Positions 50,186 to 60,479 of a stretch of 64,000 bases of DNA are shown here, piece after piece. Positions within the stretch are counted from its first letter, which is position 1. Each line of letters opens with the position of its first letter. Source of the stretch: Manihot esculenta (lineage: Eukaryota > Streptophyta > Magnoliopsida > Malpighiales > Euphorbiaceae); NCBI RefSeq assembly GCF_001659605.2, contig NC_035161.2:8274638-8338637 (forward strand), read 5' to 3'. The translations under genes and the position numbers were made by a program. The notes beneath the pieces were generated by a model. It saw nothing but the letters and a program-made list of their open reading frames with translations, was not told where the DNA came from and did not search any database.

Positions 50186-52359
50186 TGTAATACCCGGCTA
50201 AGCTCCGACGTCGAAATTTCAACCCTCCGACGGAATCTTCGTTGGAGTTTGGAATTCCTAAAACTGGAATATCCTTAGACGGTTAAAATAAGGTTTTTAT
50301 AAAATGAATTTGAAGATTTTAAGGTTTTGAGTTAAAAAGAAAGAAAAAAAAATGTTTTGAAGGAAAACCCCAGGTTCGACCGTCGAACCTTCAAGTTCGG
50401 CCGCCTAAGGTGGTGCCGCCGCGGGACTTTTTCTTTCGGCCCCCGAAGGTAATTTATCCAGCCACCTATAAGAGACCTTTCAGCCCGAAAATGATAGAGC
50501 TTTCTCTCCATTTTCAGGCAGAGGTGAGTCCATGCCTTCCTTTTTATGATTTTGTGGTTTTTTCTTCAAATCTCTTAAGAAATTCATGAGTTTTGCCTTG
50601 TTTTTTAAAATTTGAGCTTGAATCCAAGTTTTTAAACCTTGGAGACCTCCGGAGACTATTTTACCTCATCTCCAAGTTGGGGTTGCTGCCACCCTTAGAT
50701 CTCCAAGATGTAAGTCTAGATCTTTGTTTTTACTATGTTTTAAATAAATTTTAAGAAGGGCTTAAGGGTTAATAAAGCATGAAAAGGCTAGATCTAAAGT
50801 TTTAGGGTTTGAATTGGGTTATTAATGAATGTTTGCTTTTGTGTTATTTTTGTTATTGCTTGTTGGGGGATTAGACTAGTTTTTAAGCCCCTTATGCTTG
50901 ATGAGTGAGTATGCATGTTATTGAGGAGTTGGGTGTGAGGATTGGAGTGTTTTGGTGGCTGTGTACATAGGACAGAATCGGGTTCTGCCTTGTTGGAGAA
51001 CCCAGGCTCGGCCGCCGAATCTGCCAGTGAAGGCAGCCTTTTAACCACCTAACCTGCCCTCGAAAGCATGGACTTTCGGATCTGTGAAAGGGTTTCGGCC
51101 ATCGAACCCGCCCCTGAAAGTCCCTGACTTTCGGATCTGTGAAGGGTTTAGGCCACCGAACCTGCCCCCTAAAGTCCCTGACTTTCGGATCTGTGAGGGA
51201 CCTTCGGCAGTTGAACATGCCGTTGAAAGTCCCCTGCTCAGCATTCCTTTGCTTGTTTTATATGCATGTTTTGATATGTTTTAGGGGATTTTTGGGGAGT
51301 TGTTTAGAGTCATGTAATAGTTATGTTAGTTCTCTCATCTGAATCCATCTGTGTAGGATCGGACCTAGGAGACCCTAGAGGCTTGCAGTGAGATAATTGT
51401 GTCAGTGTTAGGCAAGCGTCAGCCAGAGGTGAGTAGAACTGAACTATCTTTTCAAAGTAACTAAACTTTTTAAGCATGTTCATGCATCACGAATGCCATG
51501 ATTATATATTAGGATGTTCGCATTAGAATTCATGAATATGATGCATTGCATAATTTACTGTTAATGTGGATGGATATTGAATGACCCATTAGCCCTCGAG
51601 TATGATATGATATGATATGATACGGAAAGACCAAGGCTGCCCATTCTACGCCCTTGGCACGATGTAAGGGAAATACCAGGACTGCCCATTCTACGCTCCT
51701 GGCATTATGGATATGTTATGTTATATTTAAGTGAAAGTCCTGAGAAGCTCCGTCGAGCGCCGGGCACATTGGAATATGTAGAGGGTTACTGGTGACAAGT
51801 CCATCTTGATATGAATTGTTTGTGTTGTGACGCATTTCATATGAGCATATGTTTATTAAACTGTTTTTTTTTTATGTTCTGCTCACTAAACTCTTGTAGT
51901 TTATCCCTTTCTCCTAACCTCAGGTTTGCAGGATCAAATATAGCAGGGGAGTCGGCATAATAGTTGGTATAGCCTAATGTAATAGAATAGTTGTAGACAT
52001 GTATTGTTTAATGGATTAGAATTGTGCTTTGTCCTAGTTTTTATTCTTGTAATCTCTGTTAACATGATAATTATGTAAAAAATTTTAATTATGAGTATGT
52101 TTGAACCAAACTTGAGACATGTAATGTTTACCATATTAAAGCATTTGATAAGGGATCTAGTATTGAGTTTTATGTTTTTGATACATTTTCACAGGTTGAG
52201 TCATGGTTCATAGAATGTTTATGTTTATATTATCTTGTGTGATCATATATGGGATTTTATCAGGTATACAGGATGTATAGTAGGCTTGCTATGGGTTTCA
52301 ACGATCTTAAGTCGATCTGAACCCTAGCACCGGTAGCGGTCCAGTTCCAGATCGTTACA
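50186..52359 (+). mobile_element. Solo LTR of the same Ty3 family as elements A and B
   Basis: 2174 bp starting TGTAATACCCGGC and ending GATCGTTACA, flanked by a perfect 5-bp duplication agacg (50181-50185 and 52360-52364). No internal region is present, so it is a solo LTR left by LTR-LTR recombination. TATA motif at 50467, tandem GC-rich palindrome-like units at about 51005-51235 (period about 60 bp), hairpins at 51631-51657 and 51676-51702. It is more diverged from A and B than their LTRs are within each element. Confidence 0.93.
51631..51702 (+). repeat. Two-hairpin array in the solo LTR
   Basis: Perfect 6-bp stems CCAAGG/CCTTGG (51631-51657) and CCAGGA/TCCTGG (51676-51702), both exactly 27 nt long with the loop ctgcccattctacgc. 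A third, decayed unit may lie at about 51737-51765. Confidence 0.8.
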
Positions 52360-52364
52360 AGACG

Positions 52365-54029
52365 TGTTTAGTTTCTTTTATTGCTATTTTTATGTTAAAC
52401 TAATTGATTAATTATTATATATTTCGTAAGTTAAATTATTTTTACGGTTATTTTTTTTTTCAGAAAAAAGTGAGGGAAGAAAGTTTAATAAGCAGAAAAT
52501 AAATTTTACTTTTTCTTCTTTATTTTCTTCTCTATGTTTAGATAAGCAGAAAATAAAGAAAAATAATTTTTTTATTTAAAAAAGAAATGAATAAAAAGAA
52601 AATAAGTAAAAATATTATTTTTACTTTTATTCTATAAATTATATATAATAATTTTAAAAAAATAAATAATAATATGATAAACCTATTAAATTTAACATAA
52701 AAGATAATTTTACATAATTAAGGAATAAAATTAATATTACAAGAGAATAAATTTTATATAATCATGGAATAAAATTAAAGATCACATGAGAAAATATCTA
52801 GAAAAATTATAAATAAAGAAATATTCTATAAAAATAGTTAGCGTGGAACTCAAATATGCTGCTGGATTGGTCATACCAAATAATCATAAAGAATGGCATT
52901 TGGTCGTGACGGTGAAGATACGAATAAAAATAAGAGTTGAATGAAAAAAAAAAAAGTTTTATTTTTTATTTTATTGTAATTATATTTTATTTTTTAATAT
53001 TTAATTAAATGTATTCCAGATGAAAATTTATAAAATTATCAAATTTTTTTATTATTAAATATATTTAAAAATTATTATTATTATTATTATTATTTTATTT
53101 TAATTTTTATTAATTATTTTATAATAATAATTTATTTTGAATTTATTCCATTAAAATTATTATTAACTGATTTTTTAAAAATCTATTTAATATACTTTCT
53201 ATTTAATATTATTTTTAAAATTATCATTAAAAAATAATTTTATTAAATATATTAGTTATAAAATATTAAAAAATAATTTTAAATAATAATTAACATAAAA
53301 AAATTAAAAATAATAAAATATTTTTTAGATGTTTTTTAAAATTATTCTTTTAATTCTAAAATATAATATTAATTCATAATTTTTTTAAATTATATTAATA
53401 TTTAAATTGAATTTTAAAAAAATTAACAAAATAGATAATTAATAAAAGAATTTATACTTTTAATTTTGTTGAAAATTTTATTTTAAATTTATAAATTATT
53501 ATCTTAAAATATAAAGATTTGATATGATAATTTTATTAGTTTTTAACTGTATAAATAATGTTGGAGTATAATTATTGTAAATTTAAAATTTTAAGTTTTA
53601 ATTAAAAAATATAAAATATAATTATAATAAAATTAAAAATACAGAAATTTTTTTTGATTATTAACTCTAAAAATAAAGGGATAGTTATGTAATTTTTTAT
53701 TTTCACTTGTGCCGCCAACTTTCTCTCGATTTTGGAGGGATAATATGCAATGTAAAATAACCATTATTTTCCCTTCTGTCGGAAACCAAACGGTGGAAAA
53801 TGTCTTGTCATGCTTATTTTCCATTCCCTCCATTTTCCCTCATCCAATCGCAGCGTTAGTTGTAAATCCAAATAAATTATTATTATTATTATTGCATTTT
53901 ATATTTTTTATTTTATCTTAAAATAAGTTGCGCAGTTTTGTTTTTCTATAATTAAAAAAAATAGTTCAACTAAAATCAATAATAGAGTTTATCTTTAATA
54001 ATGTATTTCTTTTACTTATATTTCTTATG
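52365..54029. other. AT-rich intergenic sequence
   Basis: Very AT-rich, with no gene seen. A less AT-rich patch at 53700-53870 includes small open frames on both strands that I do not recognise. Confidence 0.5.
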
Positions 54030-54034
54030 TGTAT

Positions 54035-54714
54035 TGATGATCGCTGGATTTCTTCACCCCGGTATAAAGGCCAGGCCCATGAAAACAGTCCATGATCCGA
54101 AGGCTACAATATTCCCCTCGAGAGCCAGGTCCAGCCCGCTCAGTCACAGGGCCGGACTCTGCCTAGATTCCTCAATCAAGCCGGCCCAAACCTCTCGGCC
54201 CAATAATCAGGCCCTCACCAGGCTCAACTCCAGCCCTACCATTCAACCCAGCCCGGAAAGAAGAAAATGACTAACCTGCCCCGCTGGTGGGTCCTTCCGC
54301 ATGTGTATCAGAGAAGAATTAATGGCCGTTACGCATGGAGCAGGCACCTGACACATCCGTACATATGGAGCTGGGCGGCAGAAGACAGCTAGCATTGTGG
54401 CAGAGAGACAGATATATATATCACGGTAAAAACCACGCAGGGGGGACTCTCTTCTTCTTCTTTCTCCTTCCTGGACACCATTTTTATTCTTTCTGTAACC
54501 CTTGCCTAAATATACTACTCTGAGCCATAAAATCTGACTTGAGCGTCGGAGGGCCTCTGCCGGGGCACACCCGGTAGGCCCCTGACCATTCTTTCTTATT
54601 TTACAGGTCCTTTCACCATGTAAAACATGGAGAGACCCATCAGGGAGCCCAGCAAGAAGGGACCCAGAAGAAAACCAGATCTATCATGGACCAGGAAGAG
54701 GAAAATATTTATCA
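54035..54714 (+). repeat. 5' LTR of element D
   Basis: 680 bp, TGATGATCGC to TTTATCA. Matches the 3' LTR with one extra G in a G-run near 54440 and a few substitutions. The open frame at its start appears at the same place in both LTRs and is not evidence of a gene. Confidence 0.93.
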
Positions 54715-54716
54715 AA

Positions 54717-54732
54717 TGGCGCCGTCTGTGGG
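54717..54732 (+). other. Primer-binding site of element D
   Basis: TGGCGCCGTCTGTGGG begins two bases after the 5' LTR. This sequence type is common in plant Ty3 elements of the Tat/Athila side and differs from the tRNA-Met site used by A, B and the copia element. Confidence 0.75.
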
Positions 54733-54792
54733 AAACGAAGGAGATCTTTTCATCACCGGAGTTTTCACTTTCAAAACCCACTGAGATCCACA

Positions 54793-55032
54793 ATGGCAAA
54801 CCACCAAGAAAATAACCTTAACGTCATTCCAAATAATCTGAGCTCTGCCCAAGAGGGGCAATGGTTCTTATTTTCCAGTCCTACAACTCCAAACAACCAA
54901 CCACCCATTCCTTTTAACCCCTCGCCGAGCTTGGCCGGGAATGTGCCCTCCACGAAAGAGATTTTACTATCTCAAAAGTTTTCAGATCCACCCATTGAGA
55001 TCCACATAAGGTACGAAAGTTTGAGCAGATAA
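54793..55032 (+). pseudogene. Gag-like N-terminal remnant of element D
   Basis: An 80-codon frame beginning MANHQENNLNV shortly after the primer-binding site, in the place where gag starts in Ty3 elements. It ends at a stop without reaching any gag core or zinc knuckle. Assignment rests on position and on resemblance to polar, Asn/Gln-rich gag N-termini, so it is tentative. Confidence 0.45.
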
Positions 55033-56640
55033 CCCAGCTGAAAAGAAAGGTTCATTGTGCTAAAGAATATTTTGATGGTCTTTCAGATAATTTATTTTAA
55101 TATTTATTAGATTTTATTACGGCTGATTTTTTCTTTGAAGTCTGGTGAATATTTTCTGTAAAAGAAAAAAAAAGGGTGAGGAATATATGTATTGTTGAAA
55201 TTCTGAGGTCCGCTGTATATATATATATATAAAAAAAAAAAAAGAGAGAGAAGAAGAAGGTGAGAGAAAGAGAAGAGGAGTCCGTGAGAAAAAAGGAGGT
55301 CGGAGCCGTGTTTAGCAAGACAGAAAGGAACTCAGCAAATCCGACGACCACAGCGATAGATTGCTCGTTGAGGTCGGATCCATGTTTGAAACTAGATCCG
55401 TGGTCGAGGTTGGAGTCGCATTTCAGGACAGATGGAAAGCATCGGGGCGACAGGGAGACAATACAAAAAAAAAAGCTTACACGAAAAAGAAAGCTGGAGA
55501 TTTACAGTAACCCAGCTGAAAAGAAAGACCCAGCTGGTGTAAGAATATCTTGACAGTCTCTTAATCTTCACTTTCCTACCCTCGTTGTTTATTTTAACAT
55601 TTATTGAATTTTATTACTACTAACTTTTTCTTTGAAGATCTGATGAGGTGATGAGGTGAAACTTCAGATTGAAGTGCTTGTCTCTGAGTGTAGATTTTAA
55701 TCTTTTCTGTAAAAGGAAAAAAGAATGAGAAGTATATATATATTTGTTGAAGTTGTGAGATCGGCTGTAAAATCTCAGGTTAGCAAGTTAGAGAGAAAAT
55801 TAATAAATGAAAAATAGACAAGGTCGGACTAACATTTCAGGTCGGATAGAACATGAGGTCAGAGGATACACGATTCATAGCCATCCAACTCTGTTGGAAA
55901 GCAACGCCCCTCAAGTATCAGAGCAACCTGAAGATAATAGGAAATAATCAAATATCCAGGCAAGGTGGATAAGTTCGGACGCGGTACGCCGTCCAGCTCA
56001 AAGACAAGGTGAGATGAGATACCTAGGTCGGCATGGTCGGCATTAGTCCGTCTGATTGTCGAGAGAATGACTGATCAAGCACCGCTAGTAAGACCGTCAA
56101 TGGGTTCGCTAGTCGGAGTAACAAAACTGAAAGGAGCTCGACATATCCAACGACCCCGACATTAGATTACTCGTTGAGGTCGGATCCATGCTCGAGCTTA
56201 GATATGTGATCGAGGTCGGATCCGTGTTTGAAGAGTTACCTTTCTTCCTGGGTTTTGGCTTCTAGAACCAGTGTTCTGCAGAGAAATATTTCTGGGTTGG
56301 TTGGTCGGAATAACAAGACAGAAGGAACTCGGCAAATCCGACGACCACAGCGTTAGATTACTTGTTGAGGTCGGATCCGTGCTCGAGCTTAGATGTGATC
56401 GAGGACGGAGCCGTGTCTGAGATCGGCCTCACATTTCGGGTCGGATAAAAATGATTGTCGCGTCCAGTTGCCGCTCTCTTGTTTCTGGTTCGCGTAATGC
56501 TGGAGGCCGGAGAACTCGGCAAGTCCAATGACTATAGTAATAGATTGCTTGTTGAGATTGGACCCATGCTCGAAATTAGACTTGTGTTTGAGGTCGGAGC
56601 CATGCTTGAGGTCGGACTCGCGTTTCAGGTCGGAAGGAAT
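55033..56640. repeat. Degenerate repeated modules in the element D interior
   Basis: Two kinds of repeat are visible. A block starting acccagctgaaaagaaag occurs at about 55030 and 55508. A module of the type gaactcggcaaatccgacgaccacagcg followed by gaggtcggatccatgctcgag recurs at about 55330, 56150, 56330 and 56515 with many changes. A TA run and a GA run lie at about 55213-55260. No coding role is apparent. Confidence 0.6.
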
Positions 56641-56684
56641 AATGTTGTAGACATTGGCCGGCTTGAAGACGAGCGCAGGAGTTC

Positions 56685-56839
56685 GTCGCTCTCGTGGGCG
56701 TGTGGTTTCATGGGAGATGACAGAATCGAATCTGTGTGGCTCTGTTTCACCTCAGATTTACAGGCTTGACGAGCTCACCAAATTGTCTCTTGCAGGAAAC
56801 AACTTCGCTGGGCAGAGCATCGAAGGAACGCTTGGTTAA
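56685..56839 (+). pseudogene. Fragment resembling a leucine-rich-repeat receptor exon inside element D
   Basis: One frame reads SNLCGSVSPQIYRLDELTKL followed by SLAGNNFAG, the consensus of the first plant extracellular LRR; an adjacent frame just upstream reads SWACGFMGDDRIESV, like the cap before the first LRR. A frameshift separates the two and a stop follows at 56837-56839. It resembles CLAVATA1/BAM-type receptors rather than the receptor kinase at 350-3857. Short, so the match could be overread. Confidence 0.6.
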
Positions 56840-56925
56840 AGCGTCGAGGGATCTGCGTGCTCAAACCCGTAGGTCGGACAATCAAGAGCTCGATAGGCCG
56901 GTTAGATTACCAGGTCGGCAAGCCT

Positions 56926-57174
56926 TCAACCCCTAATTGAATAGGCCAGCTCTAGCGTTGGGCGCTTAATCGGATGACAGAGGCCTATGGCTGTACAGTG
57001 GGGGGGTTTCTTCTTTGCCGGTGGCCTGTGTGTTGCGTCCTCTGTACCAACTGCAGGAGGAGGCTTGTTAATTAGTGGCTTGTATTGGGTAAGAGAGTGA
57101 GTAGTGAGTAGCACCACCGCAAGAAACAACACTAGCAAATATTTGGGAGGCAGTTTAATGCTTTCAGGAACCAA
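56926..57174 (-). pseudogene. Possible minus-strand fragment with a hydrophobic leader inside element D
   Basis: A minus-strand open frame has a hydrophobic segment (KYLLVLFLAVVLLTTHSLTQ) followed by a Pro/Lys-rich tail (NKPPPAVG, RPPAKKKPP). It looks like a small secreted protein but has no ATG at its start in this frame. I do not recognise it; it may be a captured fragment or chance. Confidence 0.3.
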
Positions 57175-57302
57175 ACAGAGAAAGGAAAAGGAGATGAGGA
57201 AGGTGAACGCGTGAATGGGCTAGAGCCTATAACAGCAGGACAAGTGTCCTCTCTATTGGCTTTTTTGTATGCCAATAATACATATACATTTATATCAATG
57301 CA

Positions 57303-57700
57303 AGAAGAATCGCACCTGCTGAAGAAGATATGCTAGTTGATGAAGATGGTAAGTTTAAGGCAGAAGTGAATTCGAGTAGCTATGGAAAGCGTCCAAGGAG
57401 ATCTGATCGGCGTAAGCAACAGGTCTCTTATAAGGAAAATTTGAGTGACGATGAAGACTTCATGACCCATTCAAAGAAAACCAAGGGGACGGGATCATCC
57501 TGTGCCAATGAAGAGAAGTGCAGAAATGGATTGAAGGACAATTTATTTAAAAAAAGATAATCATTCTGGTGTAGCTTATGTGAAAGATTTGAATGAGGAG
57601 AACCAGAAGAAAGGTCCAGAGAGTTTTGCAAATGAATTAAAGGACGGCAAGGATGAAAAGAGAAAAGAAAAAGCAGAAGAAAATGGGTATTCGGGCTTAG
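57303..57700 (+). pseudogene. Fragment of a nuclear-type protein inside element D, with a frameshift
   Basis: The frame through 57330-57560 reads as a highly charged protein (GKRPRRSDRRKQQVSYKENL, SDDEDFMTHSKKTKG). It stops after a run of seven A at about 57552, but the next frame continues directly with the same composition (SGVAYVKDLNEENQKKGPES) to about 57700. This looks like one ancestral exon with an extra A. The composition suggests a nuclear or chromatin protein; I cannot name it. Confidence 0.6.
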
Positions 57701-57867
57701 ATCGGCACTGGTGGGCCTCCGTTTGTTGCCATCAGAGCTGACATGGATGCTTTTCCCATTCAGGTTCCTATCTCCTCTTCTCGTAGTTCTATGTAGGCAT
57801 GTGTCTACATATGCATTCATCTCATGCCATGTCATGTGCATGATAATATAACATATAGACATGCATG

Positions 57868-57961
57868 TAAAAAAAAAATAATAAAAAAAATAAAATAAAA
57901 TAAAAAAAAGAAGAAAAAGAAAAAGAAAAAGAAAAAGAAAAAGAAAAAGAAAAAGAAAAAG
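57868..57961. repeat. A-rich and AAAAAG microsatellite
   Basis: A-rich run followed by about nine copies of the hexamer gaaaaa. Confidence 0.92.
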
Positions 57962-58517
57962 ACTCTTTTTTATAAATTAACCGATTCTTTTTACAATTAG
58001 TATTCGAAGTCCCAAATAGGTAAGATAGAATTTAAATTTCAAGATTGCCTTTGGTTATTGGTAATTATTTTTTACAGATGATTTTATAAATTGATTAAAA
58101 GGCATGCTTCGCATGTAAATAGTAAGACTAAGTTTAAAATAAACCTCTATGAGTTTAGATATCCTGATAATAGCTTGCATTTTATAGATCGAAAAGTCCT
58201 GAAGAAATTTACACATGCAAAATATTGTTTATTGCATCTCTAAAAATGCATGGGTTAACGTTGTAAGAGTTAATACTTGCATTTGTTCATCTGAAGAATG
58301 AAACCAAGTGACACGTGCGGCATATTATTTATTGACGGATTTTATTGAATTAACAACAAGCATTCTCGTTATATACGCTCTGTGCAAGCTCTTATTTTGC
58401 AGAAAAATTCAGAAAAATGAACAAGACCTCAGTTAGGCACAAAACCAGCTGAGATGACGAAGCGACAGTAAGGCCACTGAGCCCGAATCTTGTGCAAAAC
58501 CTCAAGGAGGAACAAAA

Positions 58518-58940
58518 AACTGCCGGCGGGGCCCCGAGGTCACCCCGGAACCCGGAGCATGAAGACCGGGATCCCCTAGAACTCCCGGAAAAACAAAGAA
58601 GACCGGGATCCCCTAGAACTCCCGGGAAAACAAAACAAAAAACTGCCGGCGGGGCCCCGAGGTCACCCCGGAACGGCCGGCGAGGATCTTAAAGATGCCT
58701 TCCGGAGCATGAAGACCGGGATCCCCTAGAACTCCCGGGAAAACAAAGAAGACCGGGATCCCCTAGAACTCCCGGGAAAACAAAACAAAAAAACTGCCGG
58801 CGGGGCCCCGAGGTCACCCCGGAACGGCCGGCGAGGATCTTAAAGATGCCTCCCGGAGCATGAAGACCGGGATCCCCTAGAACTCCCGGGAAAACAAAGA
58901 AGACCGGGATCCCCTAGAACTCCAGGGAAAACAAAATAAA
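58518..58940. repeat. GC-rich tandem repeats in element D
   Basis: The phrase aactgccggcggggccccga starts copies at 58518, 58641 and 58792. Each contains one or two sub-repeats of gaagaccgggatcccctaga followed by actcccgggaaaac. Several parts are palindromic (ggccggc, cccggg, ggggcccc). Strikingly GC-rich against the AT-rich surroundings. Confidence 0.9.
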
Positions 58941-59038
58941 AACGGCCGATGAGGATCTTAAAAGACCTCCCGGAGAGTGAAGACCAGGGTCCCCAAGATG
59001 TCCTGGCAAGAGAAGACCTAAATAAGGTCTTGACAAAA

Positions 59039-59153
59039 GAAGACCTCACTGAGGCTGAAGACCTCAATGAGGCAGAAGACCTCACTGAGGCAGAAGACCT
59101 CACTGAGGCAGAAGACCTCAATGAGGCAGAAGACCTCACTGAGGTAGAAGACC
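59039..59153. repeat. 18-bp minisatellite in element D
   Basis: Six copies of gaagacctcactgaggca (with a/c variation) and a partial seventh. Each unit contains the perfect inverted repeat CCTCA-N-TGAGG. In one frame it reads as EDLTEA/EDLNEA repeats within an open frame 58949-59335, whose coding status is doubtful. Confidence 0.92.
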
Positions 59154-59795
59154 GGCGAAGATCTCAAAGATCTCCCGGAGCAAAAGTAGCCGGAATCCCC
59201 AAGATCATCCGGTGCTACAAGCAAAAACAACTCATAAAGAACATAGTTCTGATCTCACATAAAAGATTGGGGCACGGGACCATAAATGAAAAAGCTAAAC
59301 TCCGACCTCCCAAAGGAGCTCAAGTCATCAGGTAGAGAGACTTTAATCTCACACAACAGCCAAAAGTACCAAAGCATCATGCCGATCTCAAGAAAACGAG
59401 CGCAGTACTGGTAAACCTGATAAGACAGACCGAATTAAGGCAAGGCGATTCCTAAGCAAACCGCATACCAAAATACAAAGCCAAACAGAGAATCAGGGGC
59501 AATCATGAGAGGCAACGACCTCGAGAATTGACCGCTCACACTAAACCAACTCAGCTGACCTAGAGAAAGGTCCAAGCAACAAAGAGCCCGCAAAACGCTC
59601 GAAAGAAGACAGCCCATAAATACTCAGGGGCAAAAAACATACACAAGAGTCCAACGCTCAGGCAAAAATAATAAAAAGGCAAGAAAGGGATACTTTCGAC
59701 AGGAGCAGTTCTCAGACCACACGGTCATGAATAGAGTTTAAAGATTTATCCCCTCACCAGTCATGGAATAACTGCTGAGGAGATAAAGGGGCAAT

Positions 59796-60474
59796 TGATG
59801 ATCGCTGGATTTCTTCACCCCGGTATAAAGGCCAGGCCCATGAAAACAGTCCATGATCCGAAGGCTACAATATTCCCCTCGAGAGCCAGGTCCAGCCCGC
59901 TCAGTCACAGGGCCGGACTCTGCCTAGATTCCTCAATCAAGCCGGCCCAAACCTCTCGGCCCAATAATCAGGCCCTCACCAGGCTCAACTCCAACCCTAC
60001 CATTCAACCCAGCCCGGAAAGAAGAAAATGACTAACCTGCCCCGCTGGTGGGTCCTTCCGCATGCGTATCAGAGAAGAATTAATGGCCGTTACGCATGGA
60101 GCAGGCACCTGACACATCCGTACATACGGAGCTGGGCGGCAGAAGACAGCTAGCATTGTGGCAGAGAGACAGATATATATATCACGGTAAAAACCACGCA
60201 GGGGGACTCTCTTCTTCTTCTTTCTCCTTCCTGGACATCATTTTTATTCTTTCTGTAACCCTTGCCTAAATATACTACTCTGAGCCATAAAATCTGACTT
60301 GAGTGTCGGAGGGCCTCTGCCGGGGCACACCCGGTAGGCCCCTGACCATTCTTTCTTATTTTACAGGTCCTTTCACCAGGTAAAACATGAAGAGACCCAT
60401 CAGGGAGCCCAGCAAGAAGGGACCCAGAAGAAAACCAGATCTATCATGGACCAGGAAGAGGAAAATATTTATCA
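59796..60474 (+). repeat. 3' LTR of element D
   Basis: 679 bp, near-identical to 54035-54714, followed by the target duplication tgtat. Confidence 0.93.
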
Positions 60475-60479
60475 TGTAT

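Larger units (their letters stand above)
54035..60474 (+). mobile_element. Non-autonomous LTR element D carrying foreign fragments
   Basis: 6440 bp bounded by LTRs of 680 and 679 bp and a perfect 5-bp target duplication tgtat (54030-54034 and 60475-60479). A primer-binding site (TGGCGCCGTCTGTGGG, 54717-54732) follows the 5' LTR and a purine-rich tract (agataaaggggcaat, 59781-59795) precedes the 3' LTR. The LTRs differ at only a few positions, so the insertion is recent. The interior has a short gag-like start, then degenerate repeats, apparent host gene fragments and GC-rich tandem repeats. I see no protease, reverse transcriptase or integrase, so it must have moved with enzymes from a related element. 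Confidence 0.92.

Noticed and set aside
52450..53870. Possible large foldback element with ends agtgaggga and tccctcat
   Set aside because: The arms do not align well beyond short low-complexity matches, and no target duplication was found.
54001..54270. Open frame containing HPGIKARPMKTVHDPKAT
   Set aside because: The same frame recurs at 59795-60031 because both are LTR copies of element D.
58949..59335. 128-codon frame with EDLTEA repeats as a real protein
   Set aside because: The frame follows an 18-bp minisatellite, whose length is a multiple of three, and other frames are also open; no independent coding evidence.
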